This document shows positions 10,566 through 20,907 of a DNA stretch of 64,000 nucleotides, in pieces. The translations under genes were made by a program, and so were the position numbers. The notes below the pieces were generated by a model. That model saw nothing but the letters and a program-made list of their open reading frames with translations. It had not been told where the DNA came from and did no database searches. Origin of the DNA: Saccharomycopsis fibuligera x Saccharomycopsis cf. fibuligera (taxonomy: Eukaryota; Ascomycota; Saccharomycetes; Ascoideales; Saccharomycopsidaceae); NCBI GenBank assembly GCA_001936135.1, contig CP012818.1:1860001-1924000 (forward strand). Direction: 5' to 3'. How positions within the stretch are numbered: position 1 is the first letter of the stretch; each line of letters opens with the position of its first letter.

Positions 10566-11856
10566 GATTGTTCCGCACTTGATTAGTTGTCAAAAGGCGA
10601 GGGTGCTGTAATATTTAAAAATTGCCTTTGATATTAAAAGTACAGTGAGCAGTGCGGTATAACTGGAATATAGCAATACTGATACTGCTAGCTGTTTTAT
10701 ATTCTGTGATGGGAGATATTGATATAGGCGCTCATATATATTGGGAGGAAAAGATGGAAAGCGGGACTATTACTTTGTGATATCAGTGTTATTGGATAGC
10801 TGCCATCCAGCGTAGATAAGAGTCTGTGAATGATTGGAAAGCTCTGCGTGAGTAAGCTGAGACCGGAGCGTTGATGAACCCAATAAGACCGGCGTTGGTG
10901 CTTGTGTGCGCGGTAAATAGGCCTGGTGATAGATTTCTCAGTCTTCTGGATTTTGTCTAATACAATTATAATATTCTGTTGTTTTATTTTCTTCTTTTTT
11001 ATTTTTTATTTTTTTTTTTTTTTTTTCATTTTGGCGATTCTCTGCGCTTGATACTAGTTGCAGTTCTTGTCAAGCTCTCCTCCCAGGGCTAATAACCTTC
11101 TGGCAACGTGAACTACAGGTAGGGTAGTATAAAGATCTTGTGGCTGGTGTTGGCAATACTAACCAGCCACATTGAGCTGCAAACCACCTTTTCATGCCAG
11201 CGATATGAGCGGCATTAATGACAACATAATGGATGATTAGCGTTGGCCGTCTTTTAGAAGGGCCCGTTAGAAAGATGAGGGTAAAATGGTTTTCTTTATT
11301 CAGTTCAGCATTCACTGAGTGATCTCTGCTTGAAACTGAACATTAACAAGCTGGACTCAGTATACTTTAATGTACACTGTATGATTACCTTATCAATAGT
11401 ACCGTAGCGGCCACATAAAGTCTCTGATGTTATCGTTTTTATCGTTTTTATCGTTCCTTCTAAGCTTTGTTGGATATTCTTTTCTCTTCAAGGGCCGCCA
11501 ACAGCCTCTATCTCAGTAGCTTAAAACTCCTTCTCGCCTTTTCTCTCTTTGCTTGTCTTGTTGCATACACAATGCCACAGTTACTGAGAGATCAATAGAG
11601 ATTACGCTATCGCACCATGCTTGTATACTATAGCCACATAAACCGACCTGCAGTCCGCCGTCCTTTAAACACCTAGAGGCATGCTACACACTCATTCACC
11701 CACTGGACATAAAGATTTATATATAACATTGGGGACTCTCTTTTGTTTCACGTAGATGGAACTGCTTCTCATTTTACTGTTCTTCTACAAGATACTTTGC
11801 AACACTAACTCACGTTCAATTTAGGATTCGTTCTTTGTTAAAAATTAGTCTACACA
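10566..11856. other. Divergent promoter region HOS4 / FMO1
   Basis: 1.3 kb with no credible gene. It holds a T-rich tract at about 11000-11027, and three near-copies of TATCGTTTT at 11430-11456. A TATATATAA box at 11718-11726 lies about 130 bp before the monooxygenase start. Confidence 0.6.
11718..11726 (+). promoter_or_regulatory. TATA box of the flavin monooxygenase gene
   Basis: TATATATAA about 130 bp upstream of the ATG at 11857, in the normal range for yeast TATA boxes. Confidence 0.5.
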
Positions 11857-13476
11857 ATGACGCAAGATTTCAACATCGCCTCAGTAGCTGTTATCGGCGG
11901 TGGTCCTGCTGGTCTCGAATCGATCTTTGAGCTCTTGCACACTTCAAAAGATGGTGAAAGCACAGTAAAAGCAGAAGTTCTTCCAGAAAACCCAGCATTT
12001 TCCAAGATTGTTGCCTTTGAACAACAAGACAACATTGGTGGTGTATGGAATATCAAGCTTGATCAACCTGATCATCCACTTCCTCCTGCGCAATTTTTCC
12101 AAAATGCAAACTACAACGACGCCGATGCTATTCATCCAGTCAAAGAAAACATCGTTGCTCCCGAATCTTTGGCAGGGTCCTCAGTTGATAACCCGGTGAT
12201 TGCTGAACCTCTTGGTGATGAATTACAATGGAGCAAAAGTGCTATTTACGATGGATTGTTTTCAAATGTGCCAAAACGGTTCCTCAGATTTTCTAAAATT
12301 CCATTCGAAGAGGAGGAGAAAATCGTCAAAAAGGCGGAAAAAATTGTCAAAGAGAACAACAAAGACAATATTGCCGGTCTAATCAAACCTTTCATCAATT
12401 ACAAGCAAGTTCAGCAAAACATTACAAATTTTGCCAAGAAATATAACTTGACAAAACATGTTCGAGTCAACACCGAGGTTGAATCAGTAGTCAAGGACCA
12501 ACTTTCCAATAAATGGACTCTAACCCTTAGACATTCCAACCCACAGACCAAAAAGGATGAATGGTATCAAGAGCAATTCGATGCGGTTATTGTTGCCTCG
12601 GGACATTATTCTGTCCCCTTCATCCCTAAGATCCCCGGTTTTGCAGAGTACGCTCTTAAGTTTCCAAACACCATCATCCACAACAAGTCATGGAGGTCCC
12701 CTGAACCATACGCTAATAAAAACGTGCTTTTTGTTGGCGGTAGCTTGAGTTCCATTGATATTTTGCAGTATGTTTATCCAGTCGCTAACAAGACCTACGT
12801 TTCTAGAAGAAAAAGAGAACAAATTTTCCAATGGTTGCAAAATGCGGCCGAATCTGATGGAATTATCAATAAACCCGGCATTGCTAGATTTTTGCCCGAA
12901 ACCAGAGAGATTGAATTTACCGACGGCTCCAAAATCAATGACGTAGACAAAATCATTCTCGCTACTGGATACCATTGGCATTATCCGTTCATTCAACCAA
13001 AGGACAAGTACATCAGTCTTAGCAAGCCTGACCCATCTCAAGACGGCACCGCCTCATCATTTTCAAGAGTTAAAGGATTATTTCAGCACACTTTCACTAT
13101 TGAAGATCCAACATTGGCTTTCGTGGGGGTCAAATTGACCACTTTGAAATGGCCAACTATTGAAGCTAGCGCTGCTGCAGTTGCTGGAATCTGGAGCAAT
13201 GCCAAGCAGTTACCTCCAAAAGAGGAGCAAATTAAATGGGAACAAAAACTAGTTGAACGGAACGGAGATAATTCGGCATTCCATTATACACCGTGGGATA
13301 GAGTTAAGCAAGAATTTGTTGATGAAGTTATTGAGTTTGCGCCGAATGGAAGAGAAAATCCGTTAAATGAGAGTATTGAGTATATTGATGAGGTTAAAGA
13401 TTCAACAGCAGTGTTGGAAGGAATATTTTTCAAATTAAAGAATAAGGAGCTCACTTATGAGCAGACCTTGATTTGA
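11857..13476 (+). CDS. FMO1: Flavin-containing monooxygenase
   Basis: A 539-residue flavoprotein oxidising substrates with NADPH and O2; yeast Fmo1 oxidises thiols and supports disulfide formation in the ER. The FAD-binding Rossmann motif GGGPAG is at residues 14-19, followed by IGGVWN near 59-64. The strand-turn before the NADPH domain reads GHYSVPFIPKIPGF near 248-262. The FMO fingerprint appears as FPNTIIHNKSWR near 268-279, which keeps F and H but has Asn where FxGxxxH has Gly. The second nucleotide-binding turn is VGGSLSS near 293, and the LATGY motif is near 365. It is longer than S. cerevisiae Fmo1 (432 residues), a length seen in other ascomycete members. No signal peptide. I found no CTG codon in the reading frame. 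Confidence 0.88.
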   Translation: MTQDFNIASVAVIGGGPAGLESIFELLHTSKDGESTVKAEVLPENPAFSKIVAFEQQDNIGGVWNIKLDQPDHPLPPAQFFQNANYNDADAIHPVKENIVAPESLAGSSVDNPVIAEPLGDELQWSKSAIYDGLFSNVPKRFLRFSKIPFEEEEKIVKKAEKIVKENNKDNIAGLIKPFINYKQVQQNITNFAKKYNLTKHVRVNTEVESVVKDQLSNKWTLTLRHSNPQTKKDEWYQEQFDAVIVASGHYSVPFIPKIPGFAEYALKFPNTIIHNKSWRSPEPYANKNVLFVGGSLSSIDILQYVYPVANKTYVSRRKREQIFQWLQNAAESDGIINKPGIARFLPETREIEFTDGSKINDVDKIILATGYHWHYPFIQPKDKYISLSKPDPSQDGTASSFSRVKGLFQHTFTIEDPTLAFVGVKLTTLKWPTIEASAAAVAGIWSNAKQLPPKEEQIKWEQKLVERNGDNSAFHYTPWDRVKQEFVDEVIEFAPNGRENPLNESIEYIDEVKDSTAVLEGIFFKLKNKELTYEQTLI

Positions 13477-13589
13477 GCAATTTTATCTTAATTAGGTTAT
13501 GTTGTATTTTGCTGCTGCTATCTGTAGTAATTCCAGCAGGATATGTCTTATGTTGTGTTGTTATCTATATAAAAAGCGTGAATATTTAT

Positions 13590-13621
<32 letters not shown>

Positions 13622-14103
13622 GAATTTGAAATCCCCTAAAAAAGAGTGTAAAGCTGTTTCGCGTATCATGTTTTTATAATTTCTAGACAGCGTGGAGCTA
13701 CGCCCCCCTCTCAATGATGTCCCATCGGCACTAAACTGTCACACAGGGGGAGATCCGAAATCCCGGACATGCAAAACACACGAAAAAAAGAGAATCAACA
13801 AAAATCTTGACTGACTGACTGACTAAAACATAGTAAGCCCACACATTTACGGCACTGACGCTGTAAGTTACACCACTCTTCACATCTCATCACATCTCAT
13901 CACATCTCATCACATCTCATTCAATCTCATTCAATCTCATTCAATCTCGTCTTCTTGCCAAACGCTGCGGAAAGAAACCAGCTAAGCAACAGGACCGCTT
14001 TTTCCCATAACAAATACAAAACACAACAACTACAGTGTCCACATAAATAACTACACACCATCTGGTTAAAATATATCAATATTTATCAATACTAACCAAC
14101 AAC
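13477..14103. other. Intergenic region, FMO1 to TLC gene
   Basis: 627 bp. It includes a 28-T run at 13594-13621, four GACT units near 13811, and the 10-bp tandem array described separately. No gene. Confidence 0.6.
13881..13950. repeat. Seven tandem 10-bp units upstream of the TLC gene
   Basis: Four exact CACATCTCAT units (13881-13920) are followed by three TCAATCTCAT-type units (13921-13950, the last ending CGT). The array ends about 153 bp before the next start codon. A 10-bp period matches one helical turn. Confidence 0.92.
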
Positions 14104-15030
14104 ATGTCCCTACAAGCACTTTCCCAGTCTCTCAGACCAGACTTCCTCACCGTCCCCAACAACTTCTACTCGACCCACTATCATGAAATACTATACGCCT
14201 TTATTTTTTATAATGCCCTCTTCCTTGTGTGCCCGCTAATTGGCAAAACTATCTTCAAGCAAAACTATACCGCCCTTAATCGCAAACAACGCTTGAATTT
14301 CGATATTCACATAATCGCAATGATCCAGTGCCTTATATCCATCATTGCCTGCGTCCCACTCCTCTTAAAGTCCCAAGGCTTAGACTACTCGTACGCCATG
14401 GGTCAAGAATTCGGTAGTACGAACGCCAGTAAGCTCTTTGGCTACAATTACAATTTCAGCTTTGTCGGAGCCATCACTACCGGATACTTTATCTGGGACT
14501 TGATGGTCTGCTTGCAGCATTTCGATCTATTTGGGTTCTCTTTCCTACTTCACGCCTTTGCTGCATTATTTGTCTTCAGTATCACCTTAATTCCGTTTTT
14601 CCAGTACTGGATCCCTAGATTTTTGATCTTTGAACTAAGTTCGCCCTTCGTTAACATTAACTGGTTTGTTAACAAATTGCCTCAAGGTACGATTCCCAAG
14701 CAAGTCATAATCATCAACGGGTTGCTTTTGTTGGGGACCTTTTTTTCAGTGAGAATTGTTTGGGGGTTCTATGCTATATATTTGGTGTTGTCGTTGTTGA
14801 TTGCCGAGTGGGGTAGTTTGAGCTTGGGGTTGAAGGGGATTGCTAGTATAGTGGTATTGTTGAACTTTTTGTTAGATGTGCTCAACTTGTTTTGGTTTAC
14901 TAAAATGATTAAGATTGCTAAAAAGATGGCTGCGGGTAGTGGTGCAAGTAAGAAGGGAGACAAAGTAGCAGCTAAGAAGGAGATTGAGGAGGAAGAAAAA
15001 GTTACTGAAGATCTCAAGAAGGACATTTAG
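14104..15030 (+). CDS. TLC-domain multi-pass membrane protein (YPR114W/TDA4-like)
   Basis: 308 residues with about seven hydrophobic segments, from FIFYNALFLVCPLIGKTIF at the start to VVLLNFLLDVLNLFWFTKMI at the end. The arrangement with RKQRLNFDIHIIAMIQCLIS, a conserved GYFIWDLMVCLQHFD segment, and LLHAFAALFVFSI with a buried His is that of the TRAM/LAG1/CLN8 (TLC) fold, most like the yeast YPR114W/TDA4 group. A Lys/Glu-rich tail (about residues 280-308) is probably cytosolic. The biochemical role of this group is not settled. It lacks the double-His motif of ceramide synthases, so I do not call it a LAG1 enzyme. It converges with COX5. Confidence 0.78.
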   Translation: MSLQALSQSLRPDFLTVPNNFYSTHYHEILYAFIFYNALFLVCPLIGKTIFKQNYTALNRKQRLNFDIHIIAMIQCLISIIACVPLLLKSQGLDYSYAMGQEFGSTNASKLFGYNYNFSFVGAITTGYFIWDLMVCLQHFDLFGFSFLLHAFAALFVFSITLIPFFQYWIPRFLIFELSSPFVNINWFVNKLPQGTIPKQVIIINGLLLLGTFFSVRIVWGFYAIYLVLSLLIAEWGSLSLGLKGIASIVVLLNFLLDVLNLFWFTKMIKIAKKMAAGSGASKKGDKVAAKKEIEEEEKVTEDLKKDI

Positions 15031-16344
15031 ATAAGGTAATGTAGTTATCATTGTAATTAGAGGAAAATTAGACTCTAGGTTTATGTTTGAGTAGATTTTT
15101 ATATAATAGGTATATGTATTACAATTCTGTAAACATTTTAGAGTTAAGTCTTTACACAATACTTGTAAACCAGTTAGTTTAACGCTATAGAGTGGCATCA
15201 GTAGAATGCTGTTTGCTCATAGAGAGTATAAAATCTTGACTAGAGTATTTTGTTTTGGCAACAGAAAAATACATTTTTTATTGGTTGAGCTTGGAAGTGA
15301 ATTGATACATACATTTCATGGTGTTGCATCTGCTCAAGAGAAGGTATCATTTACCGATTGATGTCGCCCACGATTATAACATACGTTGATTTAGAGGTTC
15401 AAGCATATTTGTTTATGTCACGACAAAAAATCATTGGCAAGGCAACATATTCTACTACCCAAAAAACAAGTGACATAATTCTTACTTGCAACAAAATGAG
15501 GAAAGTGCACAATGGAGCAAACACCAAGCTCAAATTCCTTAATTTTGCTTTCTTTTTCTCTATTTAGTAAAACTGACTTGTAATGACTTGTAGCAAAAAA
15601 AAAACAAAAATAAATAGGCTAAAGGAATAATAATGATAATAAGAATAAATGGAAAATGAAAAATCATCATAATAACAATATTAAACGTGATAATAACAAT
15701 TAAATTTGGAAAAGAGTATAAAAACATAAAGACTGTGCATGTGTATTACTTTTTTTTTTGGAAATGTAGATAGTCTTCAACAGTAACCATACTCGGCGAT
15801 TGAGATTATGCAAAATTGTGAAGGGATGAAAAGAAAAGAAAAATAATATGATATGATATGAAGAAAAACTGGTATTGGTCAATCAATAACGAACATCCAA
15901 GGCTTTCTTCTACAACATGCTACTTTATTCTTTCACAAAGCATTTCTTCTCCGTATAACAAAAACAAAAACAAACCCCAACCTACCAAATTACTGAAGAG
16001 ACCTCTACTTTACTTTCTTTTTCTCTTTTATTCTTTTTTCTTTTCCTTGTTTTTCTTGTGGCATATTATTGATTCGATGAATGATTAAATATAAAAACGC
16101 GTTTGGATGAGTAAATTTTTTTAATTCTCATGATGATATTGAATTTGGAAGTTAATGGTTGTTCGGCATGGCTAAGCAAATAGCAGAACCACACCTCATC
16201 TATTTTTATAGGTTGATTTTTATAATTTCTCTTTTACTGATCAAAATAAACGTTCACTGCGTTGCTGAACTGTCTTGTCTTTGACTAAGTATGGCATGAA
16301 AAACAAAGAGCAAACAAAGCAAGCACTAGAACACGCAAACACGC
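15031..16344. other. Convergent region TLC gene / COX5
   Basis: 1.3 kb, AT-rich, with pyrimidine-rich runs near 16010-16060. Only short frames without family resemblance. I see no RNA gene. Confidence 0.55.
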
Positions 16345-16809
16345 TTATTTGGATTGAACTTGAGAGTAAGTACCCCATGGGTTAGCGTTCTTGGACTTGA
16401 GATATTCATCGGATTGTTCTTGCCATTTTCTGTCCAAAGTCTTTGGAGGGGCAGGAGCATTAGCTCTGATAAACAAAAATATACCCAAGGCAGTTCCCAA
16501 GCCAATCAACACACCGTTAAAAATCTTGCCGGCATCGCCCTTACCGTGGACTGGTCTTCTTGGCCCCCATTCACCGTAAGAGATGTACCAGGTGGCTTGT
16601 TTTTCGGCAGGAGTGAGTTCTTTCCAATTCAACTTTTGTCTTTCTGTCAATTGGGAAACAATTTCTTGCTGATCTTGAGATGGCAACTCTTCCCATCTGC
16701 CATTCAAGTCAGCAACCACGGCATTGGAAAGAGCGTGGGTGGAGGCGGCTCTCTTGGCCAACAAGCTAGAAGCTGGGGTGGCGAATCTTGCAACTGATTG
16801 TCTGAACAT
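16345..16809 (-). CDS. COX5: Cytochrome c oxidase subunit 5 (COX IV family), mitochondrial
   Basis: 154 residues, an inner-membrane subunit of respiratory complex IV. A basic, hydroxylated mitochondrial presequence covers residues 1-22. The body is nearly collinear with yeast Cox5a/Cox5b: THALSNA, RWEELPSQDQQEIV, ERQKLNW, the invariant WYISYGEWGPRRPV near 74-87, one membrane helix (IFNGVLIGLGTALGIFLFI, 96-114), and the C-terminal SDEYLKSKNANPWG. An upstream in-frame ATG would add 26 residues (to 16887), but the Met at 16809 fits the family start, so I chose it. A CCAAT box (HAP-type) and a CACGTG lie upstream, fitting respiratory control. It is divergent from the mannosyltransferase gene. Confidence 0.95.
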   Translation of the reverse strand: MFRQSVARFATPASSLLAKRAASTHALSNAVVADLNGRWEELPSQDQQEIVSQLTERQKLNWKELTPAEKQATWYISYGEWGPRRPVHGKGDAGKIFNGVLIGLGTALGIFLFIRANAPAPPKTLDRKWQEQSDEYLKSKNANPWGTYSQVQSK

Positions 16810-16995
16810 TGTGTGTGGATGCGTATTTGTACAATGATGGGGATGGAATGGAAAGTGAAGGGAGTGAATATTGATTGATAACAACAAAGTACTGACCGAC
16901 GCAGTTTGCTATATCTGCCAGCGGAAAAGCTGCCCAGTAAATAAAATTTATATTTTTCAAGGACAAATTTTTCTTTTACTTATTCGCGACCTGTG

Positions 16996-17000
16996 ATTGG
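16996..17000 (-). promoter_or_regulatory. CCAAT box upstream of COX5
   Basis: ATTGG on the + strand, so CCAAT on the COX5 coding strand, about 187 bp before its start codon. CCAAT is the site of the Hap2/3/4/5 (CBF) complex, which activates respiratory genes in yeasts. Confidence 0.6.
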
Positions 17001-17022
17001 CTGCAGTCCGGGCTTTGGTATT

Positions 17023-17028
17023 CACGTG
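17023..17028. promoter_or_regulatory. CACGTG E-box upstream of COX5
   Basis: Palindromic CACGTG 23 bp from the CCAAT box. It is the core site of Cbf1, which binds respiratory and ribosomal gene promoters in Candida. Assignment to COX5 rather than the divergent gene is by proximity only. Confidence 0.5.
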
Positions 17029-17157
17029 CCTAAATGGTTCGATTTTTCTCTTAGCGAGGCGATTCCCGCTACATCCATGGGGCTACCCGCCGCACGAATA
17101 CCTGGTGGGAAAAAAGCAGGCGACATTTTTTTTGCCTCCCTCCAGCTGCTTGAGGAG

Positions 17158-17209
17158 TGACTGAGCGATTCAGCCGAATGACTGAGCGATTCAGCCGAAT
17201 GACTGAGCG
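17158..17209. repeat. 21-bp direct repeat, 2.5 copies
   Basis: TGACTGAGCGATTCAGCCGAA occurs at 17158-17178 and 17179-17199 without mismatch, followed by a 10-base partial copy. Each unit holds an internal near-palindrome (CTGA...TCAG). Confidence 0.93.
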
Positions 17210-18405
17210 TCCAATCGCTCTCGAAAAACACAAGACTGTTTGAACGCCGGCCTCGCCCAGCCAGGACCCACACTGCAAATACGAGCGCTCGTAATAGTCA
17301 CGTAGCATGGTCATGTGATAGTGATATACACGTGAGCAGTACTGAGCAGCCGGTATACTCGCAGGCGCACCCTGCGAGACTGTCAGACCACAAACACTAC
17401 AACACACCTACAGATCATAGAATGTCCCGTACTTTCAAAAGGACAGTGCTGTGGGCAGGTATTTCAGCTCTGTCCCTCTGAGGAGTATTGGATGCTTTGC
17501 TATATGGGATTCGTTTACCACCGCCTCCTATGCAGACAGCACGCATGCCATCGGAGCGAGACCATGGAGATAAAGTCCCAGACATTTCACTCAACCCGGG
17601 TGGAAAATGAAACCGAATGTGTAAAAGCTGTAAAAGGCGTAAACATGAGAAGCTGGTACAGCAAAAGTCAGCGCATTACCAACACAGCAACAGCATTGTG
17701 GCCAAAGCCACGCACTCGTGTAGTCTACTATCCATTAGAACCAATAACCACAATGCTCGGCTGCGTTGATCAGCCGCTAACTCTCCAACCACCAACAACA
17801 AACGCAGTTCGACTTGGTTCGCAGCGGCAACAAAGAAGTCGCTCTCTGAACCACGGCAAAAGAAAAAGAGTGTAAAGCAGAAGTGAAACTGGAAGAAGAA
17901 TTTTTTTCCCCCCAACATCGGCGGCTATTTGTAGTGCCAGCTAGAAGCTTCTCTGACGCTGCAACAAGATGTTTAGGCCGGGTAGCATTTTGATGCTTCG
18001 AATCGCTTCCAGTCTAACGGCGCGACACACCGCGGAGGCGCTTTAAGTTCAATAGCAGATCTGGCGCGGCCCTGGGATCTGTAGAGTGAATATTGTCGCG
18101 ATGCCCCATCTACGAGACTACGGCGAAAGACGTTGGCATAGTCTCGGACTGCAGTATTTTGCTACATACAACATTCGCTTGTTGGAGTATGTTTATGTTT
18201 GTGCCTGCTGTTAGTTTTTTGTCTTTCTGTTAATCTGTCTTTGCTCTATTTCTGGATACGTTGTTTTGTTTTTCACTAATCAAATCTAAACCTTATAGAC
18301 TATTGTTGTCGGCACATTGCAGCATCTTAGTATCCATATTTACATCCACACCAACACTAACATCAAAGTATTATCAAACCTGGCACTGTATAGTACCCTG
18401 ACTAA

Positions 18406-20907
18406 ATGCCGTTGTTCATACTTCGCAAAAGGATCGTTGCTGGAGTGCTTGCGGCTCTTACTGTCGCTCAGCTATTTGCTTATTTTTACATAAAGGCATT
18501 CTACTCATACACTAGTGGATCTGAAAAACTTCAACCAAATTATATCATCCTGCAGTTGCTCGGCAGTGACGATGAAACTAGACATTTTCCTTCTGCTTTC
18601 GCTTCTGTTTCTGTTTCTGCTTCTGCTTCTGCTTCTGCTTCTGCTTCTGCTTCTGTTTCTGCTTCTGCTTCTGCTTCTGCTTCTGCTTCTGCTTCTACTT
18701 CTGTTTCTGTTTCTGCTTCTGCTTCATATACGAGCACTGATACGGCAACTGAGGCTGTCAAATCTTCAGCCACCATCCAAGCGACGTCGCCTCATTACCA
18801 GCGCCTTCTTGGAAAGTACCTGGACCAGTTCCCCGCCAAGTTCACATTTGACGAAAGATGTCAACTTTATTTCAACGAATTGTACCGTGCCAACTCATCA
18901 TGGAGTGCTGCGGAAATAAATTCCATGAAACATGATGCCGGAGTCTTTAATGCCGATGAGTATATTAACCAAAGAATTGGAGATTTTGAAAGAAGCAAAA
19001 AGGAAAAACAAAAAGAAGATGGCAGCAGCCAGGATGAGGGCGTCACGGTCACTGATGAGGAAAAGGAAACAATTAAACAAGATTTCAACTATGTGAAGGA
19101 AAGCACTGAGTTCGTTGAGAACTTGATGATGGATACCATGACTCACTTAAGAGTTTTTGACCAATGTTATTTGCGATGTCAGAATCATTCAGTAGAGTTT
19201 GGCAAGTTGGTAGCAGATTTGCGCGGTAAAGCAGACGGATTTAGTGCATTTATCGAGGAGAAAGATAACCATGACAAAAGAGAGGCTGACGAAGTAGTTG
19301 TCAAAGATACCGACAAAGAAAAGCCGAACAAAAACGTTTTTGATGGCTACACTGCAATGTGCGCTGACACTGAACTAAGGCTATTTCCATGGATGTCCAA
19401 AAGACTCCCGGAGTTTAAGAAATGGGATGGGAGCATCCATCATGAGATCCCTGACATGGCCAAATACAACAGAGAAAATAACATTCAACCACTGGCCAAA
19501 TCGTACAAGACATTCAGCACTCAAAATAACAACAACAACTGCTTCATCCAGTCACTCAAACAATCAATCAATGGTCGCGGAATTGTTTTATCCGCTTCAG
19601 ACCTGCAATTAAACGACATGATTGCTCTCTTGCGCATCTTGCGAGCTCTCAACAATAAGCTCCCCATCCAAGTGGTCCATAAAGGTGACTTAAGTGAGAA
19701 GACAGTCACAAAGCTTGTGAGCATTGCCAGAGACCCAAAGGACAATTTTATTGAGAGCCTTTATGGCAACTACTCCTCGGTGCATGGCAATATCCACTCG
19801 CTGTACCCAAAGCAAGAAATATGGTTTGTTAATGTCACTGATTGCATCTCAAATAGCTATAAAGATAGATTCGAATCCTACAATAACAAATACCTTGCTT
19901 TAATCTTTAACTCATTTGATGAAATGCTTCTAATGGACACTGACGCAGTGCCTTTTGTTAATCCTGACTTCTTTTTCCAATCTCAAGCTTATAAGACAAC
20001 ACAGACTTGGTTTTTCAAAGACAGACTCAATAATGCGATGAATGTGCCCCAGGATGTCCATTTATTCAAAAAGCTTCTACCTTCCGCCATCGACAATTTG
20101 TTCTTTAAGATCTCTACGCCAACTTCACATACTCTAGACCTGAGATTTTTCAAACTTAACTATAAGCATCTCATGGAATCAGGAATCCTTGTTCTTGGTC
20201 GTAATGCGCATTTTGCCGGCATGCTAGCCGCCGTACAGCTCAGTTTCTGGGATCCCCTAAGCAGCAAAACCTGGGGTGACAAAGAGACATACTGGCTCGG
20301 CCTCTCAATGATGGGAGATGAATCATACTATTTTAACAAATATGGCGCCGGGGCCATAGCCAATGATAATCACAGCGTCATCGCTAATGGCAGAAATACT
20401 AAATTCTCAATAAGCGCCTGCTCAGTGCAGCCAGCGCATTTGTCCAGTGATGATAACCAAACATTACTCTGGATCAATTCAGGCTTCAAAAAATGCAAAA
20501 AAGAGAGCTGGGGCGCCGATATATTATTGTCCAAGTATCGCAACATGTTTGGTGAGGATAATCAGGATGCGCTCAGGAAGTATTACGGATCGGCACTACG
20601 TATCTTTGGAGTGCTTGTTCCTCCCGCACTAGAAGATATTAATGAACGGACCTTGAGAAAAGGCTGGAAGATGGAAAATGAATGTTTTGGGTACAAGTAC
20701 TGCGCGTTAACAAAGTTTTATGATGGGGACAATGGGAGACCAGAAGTTGGCCGGTGGACACAGTTTAATGAGACTATACAGATGGTTTATGATTATTACG
20801 GACAGATCTGGATTGAGGGATATAACTATAATGATCAGCATTATAAACACGAGGAAGAAAATCATAAGGAGGATGAGGAGGATGAGGAGGAAGAGGAGGT
20901 GAGATAA
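18406..20907 (+). CDS. MNN1-family alpha-1,3-mannosyltransferase (GT71)
   Basis: 833-residue type II Golgi glycosyltransferase that would add terminal alpha-1,3-mannose to glycoproteins. A short basic cytosolic N terminus (MPLFILRKR) precedes a membrane anchor at about 10-32. The stem carries a Ser-Ala/Val repeat at about 65-106 encoded by TCTGCT hexamers. The catalytic half has the family segment GIVLSASD...LLRILRALNNKLPIQVVHKGDL near 395-425. The DxD metal/nucleotide-sugar motif (MDTDAVPFVNP) has its Asp residues near 510-512. GDESYYFNKYGAGAI follows near 640. It ends in an acidic Glu/Asp tail. It is somewhat longer than S. cerevisiae Mnn1 (762). CTG-clade yeasts have several MNN1 paralogues, and I cannot say which this is. 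In-frame CTG codons (about four seen) may be read as Ser. Confidence 0.9.
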   Translation: MPLFILRKRIVAGVLAALTVAQLFAYFYIKAFYSYTSGSEKLQPNYIILQLLGSDDETRHFPSAFASVSVSASASASASASASVSASASASASASASTSVSVSASASYTSTDTATEAVKSSATIQATSPHYQRLLGKYLDQFPAKFTFDERCQLYFNELYRANSSWSAAEINSMKHDAGVFNADEYINQRIGDFERSKKEKQKEDGSSQDEGVTVTDEEKETIKQDFNYVKESTEFVENLMMDTMTHLRVFDQCYLRCQNHSVEFGKLVADLRGKADGFSAFIEEKDNHDKREADEVVVKDTDKEKPNKNVFDGYTAMCADTELRLFPWMSKRLPEFKKWDGSIHHEIPDMAKYNRENNIQPLAKSYKTFSTQNNNNNCFIQSLKQSINGRGIVLSASDLQLNDMIALLRILRALNNKLPIQVVHKGDLSEKTVTKLVSIARDPKDNFIESLYGNYSSVHGNIHSLYPKQEIWFVNVTDCISNSYKDRFESYNNKYLALIFNSFDEMLLMDTDAVPFVNPDFFFQSQAYKTTQTWFFKDRLNNAMNVPQDVHLFKKLLPSAIDNLFFKISTPTSHTLDLRFFKLNYKHLMESGILVLGRNAHFAGMLAAVQLSFWDPLSSKTWGDKETYWLGLSMMGDESYYFNKYGAGAIANDNHSVIANGRNTKFSISACSVQPAHLSSDDNQTLLWINSGFKKCKKESWGADILLSKYRNMFGEDNQDALRKYYGSALRIFGVLVPPALEDINERTLRKGWKMENECFGYKYCALTKFYDGDNGRPEVGRWTQFNETIQMVYDYYGQIWIEGYNYNDQHYKHEEENHKEDEEDEEEEEVR
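18596..18724. repeat. TCTGCT / TCTGTT hexamer array inside the MNN1-family gene
   Basis: About twenty near-identical hexamers encode alternating Ser-Ala with some Ser-Val and Ser-Thr. The array is in frame and lies in the lumenal stem, so copy-number changes would alter stem length without breaking the frame. Confidence 0.92.

Larger units (their letters stand above)
16810..18405. other. Divergent promoter region COX5 / MNN1-family gene
   Basis: 1.6 kb, with more G+C than most gaps here. It holds a CCAAT and a CACGTG site near COX5 and a 21-bp tandem repeat. Open frames in it (for example 17492-17875) have no family resemblance, and I do not accept them as genes. Confidence 0.55.

Noticed and set aside
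16810-16887. N-terminal extension of COX5 to the upstream ATG at 16887
   Set aside because: The added 26 residues (LLSINIHSLHFPFHPHHC-like) do not resemble any COX5. The Met at 16809 gives a normal presequence and family length.
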